Of a stretch of 64,000 nucleotides of DNA, positions 51,426 through 59,324 are shown piece by piece. The stretch is taken from the NCBI GenBank assembly GCA_052170475.1, contig JBQNAL010000002.1, positions 1 through 64,000 on the forward strand, in the 5' to 3' direction. The position numbers and the translations under genes are program-made. The notes below the pieces were generated by a model. The model was not told the origin of the DNA. It made no database searches and saw only the letters and a list, made by a program, of their open reading frames with translations. Origin of the DNA: CAJPQU01 sp052170475. Lineage in GTDB: Bacteria; Bacillota; Negativicutes; Selenomonadales; Selenomonadaceae. The stretch's first letter is position 1. Each line of letters starts with the position of its first letter.

Positions 51426-52340
51426 TCAGAATAATTCTTGGAACGCTTTGTTCCACGCCGTGTGCGCAAAGAGGACAGACAGGCGGAGAAAGTCGTCTGG
51501 GGGCGGGGCGCTGACGGAGAGGGGCTGGCGGGTGACGGGATGGATGAGATCGAGGCGGAAGGCGTGGAGGGCTTGCCGGGGGATGAGGGGGGAGGGTGTG
51601 CCGTAGAGATCGTCGCCGATGAGGGGGTGGCCGAGGGCAGCCAAGTGGACGCGGATCTGGTGGGTGCGTCCCGTGATGGGGGAGAGGGCGAGGAGCGAGG
51701 CGTCTTCGGTTTCTGTTAGGACGCGGTAGCAGGTCTTAGCGCTCTTTCCCGCTGGCGTGGGCTGCTGCTCGATCAGGCTGCCCGGCTTTCGTCCGAGGGG
51801 AAGGTCGATGGTGCCTTCTGTCGGGCGCAGCTGTCCCATGGCGATGCCTAGGTATTGGCGATGGAAGCGCGGGCTTGACGTGCTGGTCAGAGAGGATTGG
51901 ATGTGGGGCTGCTTGGCGATGAGGAGAAGCCCCGAGGTATTCCGATCTAGGCGGTGGAGCGGGTGGAAGATGAGGTTTTGCCCCGTCGCTTGATAATAAT
52001 GGGTCACGGCGTTCGCTAACGTCGCTTCCGGACGGCGGCGGGAGACGGGATGAACCAATTGGGCGATGGGCTTGTTGACGATGAGGAGGGCGTCGTCTTC
52101 GTAGCGAATATCGAGGGGCATGGGGATGGGCTCGATGGGGGAGGTTTCCTCTAGTTCGCAGGTGAGTGCATCGCCGGGCTGGAGCGTCGTGAGGGCGGCG
52201 ATGACGGCTTCGCCGTTGACGGTGACGGTCCCGTTGTGCTTTAGGATGCGCCAGAGGCGGAGGGAGACGCCCTGACGCTTCAAAAAGGCTCTGACAGGGA
52301 GCGGTGTCAGAGCCTCGGGGACGATGTAATGGAGCTTCAT
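51426..52340 (-). CDS. RluA-family pseudouridine synthase
   Basis: A 304-residue enzyme that isomerises uridine in rRNA or tRNA. The N-terminal S4-like part (LKRQGVSLRLWRILKHNGTVTVNG) is followed by the catalytic HPLHRLDRNTSGLLLIAK with the essential aspartate, and GRTHQIRVHLAALGHPLIGD closes the active site. Its start overlaps the stop of the uracil permease gene by four bases, so it is the second gene of that operon. The exact RNA target is unknown. Confidence 0.93.
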   Translation of the reverse strand: MKLHYIVPEALTPLPVRAFLKRQGVSLRLWRILKHNGTVTVNGEAVIAALTTLQPGDALTCELEETSPIEPIPMPLDIRYEDDALLIVNKPIAQLVHPVSRRRPEATLANAVTHYYQATGQNLIFHPLHRLDRNTSGLLLIAKQPHIQSSLTSTSSPRFHRQYLGIAMGQLRPTEGTIDLPLGRKPGSLIEQQPTPAGKSAKTCYRVLTETEDASLLALSPITGRTHQIRVHLAALGHPLIGDDLYGTPSPLIPRQALHAFRLDLIHPVTRQPLSVSAPPPDDFLRLSVLFAHTAWNKAFQELF

Positions 52341-53590
52341 TCTTTTTTTGCTTCCTCCGTCGGCGCGATGAAGCGGAATGCTAGACTCAGGACGATGGCG
52401 ATGACGGTGGCCAGCGCCATGCCCTTTAGCGTGACGGCGCCGATGGTGATGCTGGCGGTGCTGACGCCGACGCCCAAGACGATGGAGGTCAGGATCAAAT
52501 TGATGGGCTTGTTGTAGTCCACCTTGGAATCCACCAAAATGCGGATGCCCGACGTGGCGATGACGCCGAAGAGGAGGAGGGACACGCCGCCCATCACGGG
52601 GGTGGGGATGCCCTGAATGGCGGCGGATAGCTTACCGAGGCAGGAGAGCAGGATCGCGCAGATTGCCGCGCCGCCGATGACCCAAGTGCTGAACACCTTG
52701 GTGATGGCTAAGACACCGATGTTTTCCCCGTAGGTCGTGTTTGGCGTGGAGCCAAAGAAGCCGGAGAGGACAGTGGAAAGGCCATTGCCCAAGAGGGAGC
52801 GATCGAGGCCGGGATCCTTCGTCAGGTCGCTCCCTACGATGTTGCCGGTGACGATGAGGTGACCAATGTGTTCGGCGATGACGACTAAGGCCGCCGGTAC
52901 GATGATGAGGATGGCGTTCAGATTAAACTGCGGCGTGTAGAAGGTGGGGAGGGCAAACCAAGGGGCAGTCAGGACGGGCGTAAAGTCCACGAGTCCCGTC
53001 GCGGCGGCGACGAGGTAGCCGCCCACGACGCCGATGAGGATCGGCAGGATGGCCAAAAGACCCCGACAGGCGACGGAGCAGGCGACGGTGATGAGCAGGG
53101 TGGAGAGGGACACGAAGATCGTCGTCGGATCGGGATGATCCGCCGTCAGCCCAGCCATGCCCGCCGCCGTGGGCATGAGCTCCAGCCCGATGACCGCGAC
53201 GATGGCGCCCATGGCCGCCGGCGGGAAGAGGGCGTCGATCCATGCAGTTCCCACGATACGCACCAATAGCGCCACGCCGCAGAAGATCAGCCCGACGGCG
53301 ATGAAGCCGCCCAAGGCCGCTTCGTAGCCGTATTGGGCGAGGACGAGAAAGACGGGCGAGAGGAAGGCAAAGCTCGAGCCTAAATAGGCGGGGATCCTGC
53401 CGCGGCATAAGATGAGGTAGAGCAGGGTGCCGATTCCGTTAAAGAGAAGTACCGTTGCGGGATTGATCTTGAAGAGGATAGGCACTAAGACCGTAGAGCC
53501 GAACATGGCAAATAAATGCTGAAGGCTCAGGGGGATAGCCTTAGCGAGCGGCGGGCGCTCGTCTACTTGGATGATATGGTCTTCGTTCAT
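52337..53590 (-). CDS. uraA: Uracil permease (NCS2 family)
   Basis: A 417-residue transporter with about 14 membrane segments. SSFAFLSPVFLVLAQYGYEA (TM3), IVPAALVVIAEHIGHLI (TM8) and STPNTTYGENIGVLAITKV (TM10) carry the residues that bind the nucleobase in UraA. ATG 53590 follows AAAGGAG by 12 bases; the longer open frame upstream was rejected. No PyrR-binding attenuator was found in front of it. It overlaps the pseudouridine synthase gene. Confidence 0.9.
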   Translation of the reverse strand: MNEDHIIQVDERPPLAKAIPLSLQHLFAMFGSTVLVPILFKINPATVLLFNGIGTLLYLILCRGRIPAYLGSSFAFLSPVFLVLAQYGYEAALGGFIAVGLIFCGVALLVRIVGTAWIDALFPPAAMGAIVAVIGLELMPTAAGMAGLTADHPDPTTIFVSLSTLLITVACSVACRGLLAILPILIGVVGGYLVAAATGLVDFTPVLTAPWFALPTFYTPQFNLNAILIIVPAALVVIAEHIGHLIVTGNIVGSDLTKDPGLDRSLLGNGLSTVLSGFFGSTPNTTYGENIGVLAITKVFSTWVIGGAAICAILLSCLGKLSAAIQGIPTPVMGGVSLLLFGVIATSGIRILVDSKVDYNKPINLILTSIVLGVGVSTASITIGAVTLKGMALATVIAIVLSLAFRFIAPTEEAKKE

Positions 53591-53718
53591 GAAGGGCGGC
53601 AACTCCTTTGATGGATTTTTTCTTACTGTAACATAGGCGTTTCCCTTTGTCCATATCGGGAAAAGCGTGTGGGGGCGTGGCAGGAATTGGGTGCGGTTGT
53701 TTTTGCAAAAAATTTTTA

Positions 53719-53747
53719 CTGTCAAATGAGGTCTTTTGTGCTATAAT
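53719..53747 (+). promoter_or_regulatory. Promoter of the NlpC/P60 hydrolase gene
   Basis: CTGTCA (53719-53724) and TATAAT (53742-53747) are 17 bases apart and stand just before the riboswitch. Confidence 0.65.
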
Positions 53748-53756
53748 GGGGGGCGA

Positions 53757-53915
53757 GTGATAAATAAGAAGCCGAATCCAGCTCAGGAGCGGGGGAACCA
53801 AATTTTCTGGGGTGCATGTTTCGTTTGAGAAGCTGTTCATGCTTTTTGGATGGGACAATGGGTAATCTCTTTGCCCTAACCCGTCAGCTAACCTCGTAGG
53901 CGAATAGAGAGAGGA
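53757..53915 (+). promoter_or_regulatory. Cyclic di-AMP riboswitch (ydaO/yuaA type)
   Basis: Conserved ydaO elements appear in order: GCCGAATCCAGCTC, GGAGCGGGGGAACCA (53786-53800), TGGGGTGCA, and CCGTCAGCTAACCTCGTAGG (53881-53900). The class binds c-di-AMP and usually turns off genes for cell-wall hydrolases or potassium uptake. Here it precedes a secreted NlpC/P60 hydrolase, the classic target. The ribosome site GAGGAG overlaps its 3' end, so control may be at translation; no terminator was clear. Confidence 0.92.
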
Positions 53916-53923
53916 GTGGCTTT

Positions 53924-54589
53924 TTGCGTAGTAAGTTTTTTCGGGTTTTTCTTGTTTCCATGGTTTGCTCGGCTTGGTTTTCCGTGGCCAGCGCTGACGC
54001 CTTCAGTGTGGGGGATCAGGGCAGCGATGTAGCGGAGATCCAAGGGGCGCTGGCGAGTCTTGGGTACGATGTCTCCGCCGACGGGGATTTCGGGCCGGGG
54101 ACGGTAGCCGCCGTCAAAGACTTTCAGGCCATGCACGGGATGGAAGTGGACGGTACGGTAGATTCTTCTACCTATGAGGCACTTTTGGGGAAGAATATGC
54201 CGGAAGTCAGCCGCGGGTCGAATGTCTATCAGCGTCGTATCGTGCAGACCGCGATGGAGTATTTGGGCGTACCGTATGTGTTTGGCGGGACGACGCCCGG
54301 AGGCTTTGACTGCTCTGGCTATGTCCGCTACGTCTTCGCCCAAGCCGGGATTCCTCTGCCGCGGATGGCGGATGAACAGTACGAGGTGGGACGTCCTATC
54401 GCTACCAGTGATCTGCGTACGGGAGATTTGGTGTTCTTCTCGACGTATGAGTATGGTCCCTCTCATGTCGGCATCTACCTGAGCAATGGAAACTTCATCA
54501 ACGCCTCGTCGAGCCGAGGTGTGGTGGTTGACTCTTTGTCCAGTGAGTACTGGGGGAGCTGCTACATCGGCGCTCGGCGGATCCTTTGA
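53924..54589 (+). CDS. Secreted NlpC/P60 peptidoglycan hydrolase with peptidoglycan-binding domain
   Basis: A 221-residue exported enzyme. A signal peptide (about 1-25, ending SVASADA) is followed by a PG_binding_1 domain (SDVAEIQGALASLGYDVSADGDFGPGT) and an NlpC/P60 domain. The domain carries the catalytic Cys130 in GGFDCSGYV, His181 in GPSHVGIYL and a polar third residue in NFINASSSRG. Such enzymes cut the D-glutamyl-meso-diaminopimelate bond. TTG start seven bases after GAGGAG. Expression is set by the upstream c-di-AMP riboswitch, linking wall turnover to that second messenger. Confidence 0.94.
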   Translation: MRSKFFRVFLVSMVCSAWFSVASADAFSVGDQGSDVAEIQGALASLGYDVSADGDFGPGTVAAVKDFQAMHGMEVDGTVDSSTYEALLGKNMPEVSRGSNVYQRRIVQTAMEYLGVPYVFGGTTPGGFDCSGYVRYVFAQAGIPLPRMADEQYEVGRPIATSDLRTGDLVFFSTYEYGPSHVGIYLSNGNFINASSSRGVVVDSLSSEYWGSCYIGARRIL

Positions 54590-54606
54590 TGCGTGTATTT
54601 TGATGC

Positions 54607-54629
54607 GAGGCCTTCGGGCCTCTTTTTTT
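54607..54629 (+). terminator. Terminator after the NlpC/P60 gene
   Basis: GAGGCC, TTCG tetraloop, GGCCTC and a run of seven T. Confidence 0.9.
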
Positions 54630-54646
54630 ACCCTATTTCGGGTGGT

Positions 54647-54706
54647 TCATTCGCGGGCGTAATAGACTAAGAGGGCGATCAGCAGGATGAGAAAAAGGTC
54701 GGCCAT
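54647..54706 (-). CDS. Candidate 19-residue membrane micropeptide
   Basis: The minus strand reads MADLFLILLIALLVYYARE behind a perfect AGAGGAGGT six to seven bases before the ATG. Residues 4-16 are almost purely hydrophobic, enough for one short membrane helix, with an acidic start and a charged end. A -10 like TATGAT (54758-54753) and a weak TTGCTT 17 bases before it lie upstream. It lies in the gap between the NlpC/P60 gene and the next gene, in which no other gene is seen. Very short reading frames arise by chance, so expression is unproven. Confidence 0.5.
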   Translation of the reverse strand: MADLFLILLIALLVYYARE

Positions 54707-54800
54707 GGATACCTCCTCTGGCAGTGCCGCATGATGTGGGCGCGTTTTTCTCATCATACAATAGAGGAGGCGAAGAAGCAAGGTGGGAGGAGAGAAGAGC

Positions 54801-55172
54801 ATGGAGACGAAACCTACATGGGATTTCTCCGAGGAGCGTTTGCCCACGATCGAGGCGGCGGCGCAGGCGCTTTTGTCGGTGGGCGCAGATCCTCGCGGTG
54901 TGGCCATCATGAAGGAGAAGGCGGTGTTTAAGGTCGTCCGCTTGCGCAAGGTACCCCTTCGAGCCGCGCAGATCTTAAAGCAAACGTTTCTTTCCAAGGG
55001 GGGCGAGGCAGCGGTATCCCGAGACGTGTCTTCGCTTCGGGCGGAGGCGACGGATATGCTGCTCATGGGGACGTGTGCCCAGTATCGGGCGGCGCTCTCG
55101 ACCCTTCGCGAGCAGCCCTTCGGGCTCGCGGCGCTGGCGGCTGCGCTGGAAAAGTTTTTGTCGAAAGGATGA
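54801..55172 (+). CDS. Stand-alone protein resembling the N-terminal domain of dihydropteroate synthase
   Basis: A 123-residue protein. From memory, the pattern GADPRGVAIMKEKAVFKVVRLRKVPL, then ILKQTFLSKGGEAAVSRDV and TDMLLMGTCAQYRAALSTLREQPFG, resembles the extra N-terminal domain on DHPS (FolP) of Negativicutes and some clostridia. The catalytic TIM-barrel part (normally starting near MGILNVTPDSFSDGG) is absent: the frame stops cleanly at the expected domain boundary. folB follows 67 bases later, supporting a folate link. GGGAGGAG is eight bases before the ATG. Its role is unknown. Confidence 0.6.
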   Translation: METKPTWDFSEERLPTIEAAAQALLSVGADPRGVAIMKEKAVFKVVRLRKVPLRAAQILKQTFLSKGGEAAVSRDVSSLRAEATDMLLMGTCAQYRAALSTLREQPFGLAALAAALEKFLSKG

Positions 55173-55239
55173 GGGAAAAGCAGGATTTTCCGAGCGCATC
55201 GCGAATGTTTAATGATAAATATAAAGTGAGGTGGCGCAA

Positions 55240-55605
55240 GTGGCAAAGATTCGGGTTCACAATATGTTGTTTTATGGCTTTCATGGGATTTACGAGTACG
55301 AGCGGGAACAGGGGCAGAAGTTTTTTGTGGATGTAGAGTGCGAGACGCGGGACAATAAGGCGGCGATGACGGATAAGCCGGAGGACGGCGTCGATGGGGC
55401 GCTCATTTACAATGCGACGCGGGACATCGTGGAAAACAGCCGTTCCATGCTTTTGCAGACGGTGGCTACCCACGTGAATGAAGCGGTGTTGAAGGTGTTC
55501 CCCTATTTGGCGAAGGTGACGACGGTGATCCGTAAATCTTCCGTTCCCGTGCAGGGCGTGATCGATTTTGTCGAAGTCGAGGTGACGACAGAAAACGACA
55601 ACTAA
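55240..55605 (+). CDS. folB: Dihydroneopterin aldolase
   Basis: A 121-residue enzyme of folate synthesis that splits dihydroneopterin. AKIRVHNMLFYGFHGIYEYEREQGQKFFVDVE (in parts) carries the conserved FYGFHG and the catalytic glutamate, and IRKSSVPVQGVIDFVEVEV the catalytic lysine region. GTG 55240 was chosen with GAGGTGG upstream; GTG 55231 overlaps that site. No folK gene follows, unlike many Firmicutes. Confidence 0.92.
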   Translation: MAKIRVHNMLFYGFHGIYEYEREQGQKFFVDVECETRDNKAAMTDKPEDGVDGALIYNATRDIVENSRSMLLQTVATHVNEAVLKVFPYLAKVTTVIRKSSVPVQGVIDFVEVEVTTENDN

Positions 55606-55628
55606 ACGGGGGTTTCGGTGTAGCATAT

Positions 55629-55699
55629 GACCCGATACAGGATATGCGTGTGCGCCATCCACGGCGCAGGGCATTCTCGTATCGGGCTTTGTTGTTTTG
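55629..55699 (+). terminator. Terminator after folB
   Basis: CCCGATAC pairs with GTATCGGG, with inner partial pairing of GGATATGCG with GGGCATTC and a GCGCC...GGCGC tip. CTTTGTTGTTTT follows. Confidence 0.65.
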
Positions 55700-55731
55700 G
55701 CATGATCTCGTTGACGAGGGCGCATGGGGTG

Positions 55732-55760
55732 TTGACAGAAAAAGTTTCCTTCATTAAAAT
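55732..55760 (+). promoter_or_regulatory. Promoter of the dprA-topA-trmFO-hslVU operon
   Basis: TTGACA (55732-55737) and TAAAAT (55755-55760) are 17 bases apart, 36 bases before the dprA ATG. Confidence 0.75.
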
Positions 55761-55795
55761 TGGGGCGTGTGATCGTGGGCGAGAGGAGGGTCGGG

Positions 55796-56914
55796 ATGGG
55801 CGATGAGGGCTTTTATCGGGCGGCGCTGCTGTCCGCATCGGGGATAAGTCCCGCCGTCGCTCGTCGGCTCGTCGATCATTTTGGCTCGGCGGCGTCGGCT
55901 TGGCGAGCCTCGGGGGAGGATTTGGCGTCGATTCTCACCGATGCGCCTCGCAAGGCGCTTTTGACGCTGCGGCAAAAGCAGCCGGATCTGCCCGATTCCA
56001 TCGCGTCGTCCTGTGAGAAGAACCATATCGCGCTATGTACCATGGAGGATGCGATGTATCCGGCGCTTCTGCGCGAGATATGTCAGCCGCCGATGGTTCT
56101 TTTCTATCGCGGCACTTTGGCGCCGGATGCTGAACGCTTGGCGATGGTGGGCGCGCGCCGTGCAAGTACCTATGGCAAGCATGTGGCGGAGGAGATGGCG
56201 GCGCACTTGGCGGGGCGCGGCATCACCGTCGTCAGCGGCGCCGCACGGGGGATCGATACGGCGGCGCATCGCGGGGCGCTGACGGCGGGGCGCACCGTCG
56301 CGGTCTTAGGGTGCGGCATCGACGTGGTTTATCCGCCGGAAAACGGGCGCCTCTTAGCGGAGATCGCGGCGCAGGGGGCGGTGATCTCCGAGTATCCGCC
56401 AGGGACGCGTCCTTTGGCGGCGTTTTTTCCCGCAAGAAACCGCATTATCAGCGGTCTGTCGCGCGGCACGATTGTGGTCGAGGCGGCGGAAAAGAGCGGC
56501 TCCCTCATCACGGCGGAGTTAGCGCTGAGTGAAGGGCGCGACATCTTTGCCGTGCCGGGCAGCATTTACTCGGACACCAGCCGCGGCTGTCACCGCCTCA
56601 TTCAGCAGGGGGCGAAATTGGTCGTCGGTGCGGCGGACGTCTTGGCGGAGTACGAGATGGGAAAGACGTGTCATGCGGCTAAAACAGTAGGCGCTGCACC
56701 GCCGCCGGGCAGTCTTTCCGCAGAGGAACAGACCGTCTATGATGTCCTTACGTTTGACGCCGCGCTGACGGTGGATGAGATCGTCTATCGGCTTCACGGG
56801 CGATCGGATGTGTCAAATGTTGCGTTCCTTCTCCTGCAAATGGAATTGGCAGGATGGGTGGAGGCAGACGGGAACCGTGCTTACAGTCGCACGGTGAAGG
56901 AGGGGAATCGGTAA
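55796..56914 (+). CDS. dprA: DNA processing protein DprA (Smf)
   Basis: DprA protects incoming single-stranded DNA and loads RecA during natural transformation. The 372-residue protein has an N-terminal SAM-like helical part, the Rossmann domain with MVGARRASTYGKHVAEEMAAHLAGRGITVVSGAARGIDTAAHRGAL (in parts) and IISGLSRGTIVVEAAEKSGSLITAE, and a C-terminal winged-helix region near TVDEIVYRLHGRSDVSNV. ATG 55796 follows GAGAGGAGGG. First gene of a conserved Firmicutes series ending in codY and flgB. Confidence 0.95.
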   Translation: MGDEGFYRAALLSASGISPAVARRLVDHFGSAASAWRASGEDLASILTDAPRKALLTLRQKQPDLPDSIASSCEKNHIALCTMEDAMYPALLREICQPPMVLFYRGTLAPDAERLAMVGARRASTYGKHVAEEMAAHLAGRGITVVSGAARGIDTAAHRGALTAGRTVAVLGCGIDVVYPPENGRLLAEIAAQGAVISEYPPGTRPLAAFFPARNRIISGLSRGTIVVEAAEKSGSLITAELALSEGRDIFAVPGSIYSDTSRGCHRLIQQGAKLVVGAADVLAEYEMGKTCHAAKTVGAAPPPGSLSAEEQTVYDVLTFDAALTVDEIVYRLHGRSDVSNVAFLLLQMELAGWVEADGNRAYSRTVKEGNR

Positions 56915-56916
56915 GC

Positions 56917-59256
56917 ATGGCAAAGGCCGACAGCAAAAAGAAAACGCCGAAAAAAAAGACCGTGAAAAAGAAAACGGCAATGAAAAAAGAGGCGGCCAAC
57001 CAGACGTTGGTGGTGGTCGAATCGCCTGCCAAGGCGAAGACCATCGAAAAATATTTGGGGAAAAATTATGTCGTCCGCGCCTCGATGGGGCATTTGCGGG
57101 ATTTGCCGAAAAGCCAATTCGGGATCGATGTGGAGCATGATTTTGAGCCGAAGTACATCAACATTCGGGGGAAAGGCGATCTGATCAAGGAGCTCAAGAA
57201 GGCGGCGAAGAACGCGGCGCATATCTATTTGGCGTCTGACCCGGATCGGGAGGGGGAGGCGATCGCGTGGCACCTCTCTTATCTTTTGGGCATCGATCCG
57301 AAGGAGGATTGCCGGATCATTTTCAACGAGATCACGAAACCCGCCATTCAGGCGGCGGTGCAGACGCCCCAGCCCATCAATCTGGATCGGGTGGACGCCC
57401 AGCAGGCGCGGCGCATGTTGGATCGTATCGTGGGCTATAAATTGTCGCCGCTCCTTTGGCGGAAGATCCGAAAGGGGCTTTCTGCCGGGCGGGTGCAGTC
57501 GGTGACGGTCAAGCTGATCTGTGACCGTGAGAAAGAGGTTCGCAATTTCGTCTCGGAAGAATATTGGACGATTGGACTGAAGCTGCGCAAAAAGCGCTCG
57601 CGGCTCTTTGAAGCGGAATTGACCGCCATCGATGGGAAAAAGCCGGTGCTGAAGGATAAGGCGACGACAGAGAAGGTCGCGGGGGCGCTGGCGAGGGAGA
57701 TCGTCTCCGTAAAGGAGATCAAGCGGCGTCAGCGGCAAAGAAAGCCCGTTCCGCCCTTTAACACGAGCAGTCTTCAGCAGGACGCAGCGCGCAAATTGGG
57801 CTTTACCTCCCGCAAGACGATGATGTTGGCGCAGCAGCTCTACGAAGGGATCAGCTTAGGGCGAAAGGGACCGGCAGGGCTCATCACCTACATGCGTACC
57901 GACTCCACCCGCATTTCCGATTTGGCGTTGGAGGAAACGCGCGCCTTTGTGGCGGCACGCTTCGGCACGGCCTATCTGCCTGCGAAAGCGAACGTGTACG
58001 CGTCAGGGAAAAACGCGCAAGACGCGCATGAAGCCATTCGCCCCACCAGCATTGAGCGGACGCCAGAAGAAGCGGCGCCTTTTCTTACGGCCGATCAACT
58101 CAAGCTCTACACGCTCATCTGGCAGCGGTTTGTCGCCTGTCAGATGACCCCTGCGATTTACGATACCCTGAGCGTCCTCATGACGGCGGGAGAGCATTAT
58201 CAGCTGCGCAGCAGCGGGTCGCAGCTGAAATTTGCCGGCTTTACGGCGGTGTACGATGGGGCGGAAGGAAAAAAAGAAAAAGATGTGGTGCTGCCGGAAA
58301 TGGAAATGGGGGATGTGCTGGATATGGTGAACATCCTGCCCCAGCAGCACTTCACGGAGCCGCCGCCGCGCTATAACGAGGCCTCGCTCGTCAAGACACT
58401 GGAAGAAAAGGGCATTGGACGCCCCAGTACGTACGCCCCTATCATCGAGACGATTCTTGCCCGCGGGTACGTCCTGCGCGTCGATAAGCATTTCCAGCCA
58501 ACGGAATTGGGCTTCGTGGTGGTGGAGCTTTTAGAGGAATATTTTAAGGACATCGTGGATGTGACGTTCACCGCCACCATGGAAAGTGAATTGGACGAGA
58601 TTGCTGAGGGGAAATTTGCCAAAAATCGCTTGCTGCAAGAGTTTTACGGTTCCTTTGAGGAGACGTTGAAAAAGGCGGATGAAGCCATCGGTCATGTGGA
58701 ATTGCCGGTGGAAGTCTCGGATGTGAAGTGTGAATTGTGCGGTCGCATGATGGTGGTCAAGCAGGGGCGGTTCGGAAAATTTTTGGCGTGTCCGGGCTTT
58801 CCCGAGTGCCGCAACACGAAGCCTTTCCTCAAAGATACGGGGGCGCTCTGCCCGAAATGCGGCGGCAGCATTGTGGAGCGGCGGACGCGGCGGGGACGCT
58901 TCTTCTACGGCTGCCGCAATTACCCGGACTGCGATTTCGTCACTTGGGATCAGCCGCAGACGGAGCCTTGCAAGGTTTGCGGCACGCTCGTCTTGAAGCA
59001 TCATTTCAAAAATGGGCGGGCGCTTGTCTATTGTTACAACGATGACTGCAAGACGCGCGCGGATCATCCCATCAACAGGGAATTGGAACGCTTGCGCCGC
59101 CGCAGCGATAAAGCGGAGGCAGAGGAGGGTTCTCTGTCGGAACCCGGTGACAAAAAAGCGTCAGCGAAAAAGACGGCGACGAAAAAGGTCATGGCGAAAA
59201 AAGCGACGGCAGCGAAGAAAAAAGTGGGTACGAAGAAGACAGCGAAAAAATCGTAG
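56917..59256 (+). CDS. topA: DNA topoisomerase I with lysine-rich tails at both ends
   Basis: The type IA enzyme relaxes negative supercoils. The Toprim domain (TLVVVESPAKAKTIEKYLG, SDPDREGEAIAWHL) follows a Lys-rich N-terminus (about residues 5-27). The active Tyr325 is in LITYMRTDSTR. Three C-terminal zinc fingers follow (CELCG...CPGFPEC, CPKCGG...CRNYPDC, CKVCG...CYNDDC). The last 35 residues are a Lys/Ala/Thr-rich tail (KKASAKKTATKKVMAKKAT) like a histone H1 tail. 779 residues in all; AAGGAGGGG precedes the ATG. Confidence 0.97.
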   Translation: MAKADSKKKTPKKKTVKKKTAMKKEAANQTLVVVESPAKAKTIEKYLGKNYVVRASMGHLRDLPKSQFGIDVEHDFEPKYINIRGKGDLIKELKKAAKNAAHIYLASDPDREGEAIAWHLSYLLGIDPKEDCRIIFNEITKPAIQAAVQTPQPINLDRVDAQQARRMLDRIVGYKLSPLLWRKIRKGLSAGRVQSVTVKLICDREKEVRNFVSEEYWTIGLKLRKKRSRLFEAELTAIDGKKPVLKDKATTEKVAGALAREIVSVKEIKRRQRQRKPVPPFNTSSLQQDAARKLGFTSRKTMMLAQQLYEGISLGRKGPAGLITYMRTDSTRISDLALEETRAFVAARFGTAYLPAKANVYASGKNAQDAHEAIRPTSIERTPEEAAPFLTADQLKLYTLIWQRFVACQMTPAIYDTLSVLMTAGEHYQLRSSGSQLKFAGFTAVYDGAEGKKEKDVVLPEMEMGDVLDMVNILPQQHFTEPPPRYNEASLVKTLEEKGIGRPSTYAPIIETILARGYVLRVDKHFQPTELGFVVVELLEEYFKDIVDVTFTATMESELDEIAEGKFAKNRLLQEFYGSFEETLKKADEAIGHVELPVEVSDVKCELCGRMMVVKQGRFGKFLACPGFPECRNTKPFLKDTGALCPKCGGSIVERRTRRGRFFYGCRNYPDCDFVTWDQPQTEPCKVCGTLVLKHHFKNGRALVYCYNDDCKTRADHPINRELERLRRRSDKAEAEEGSLSEPGDKKASAKKTATKKVMAKKATAAKKKVGTKKTAKKS

Positions 59257-59324
59257 AGGAAAGGCGCAGCTTTTCGGCAAAAAAGGCCGCGCCTCCCTTT
59301 GCTCAACATGCGAGGAGGTACCGC

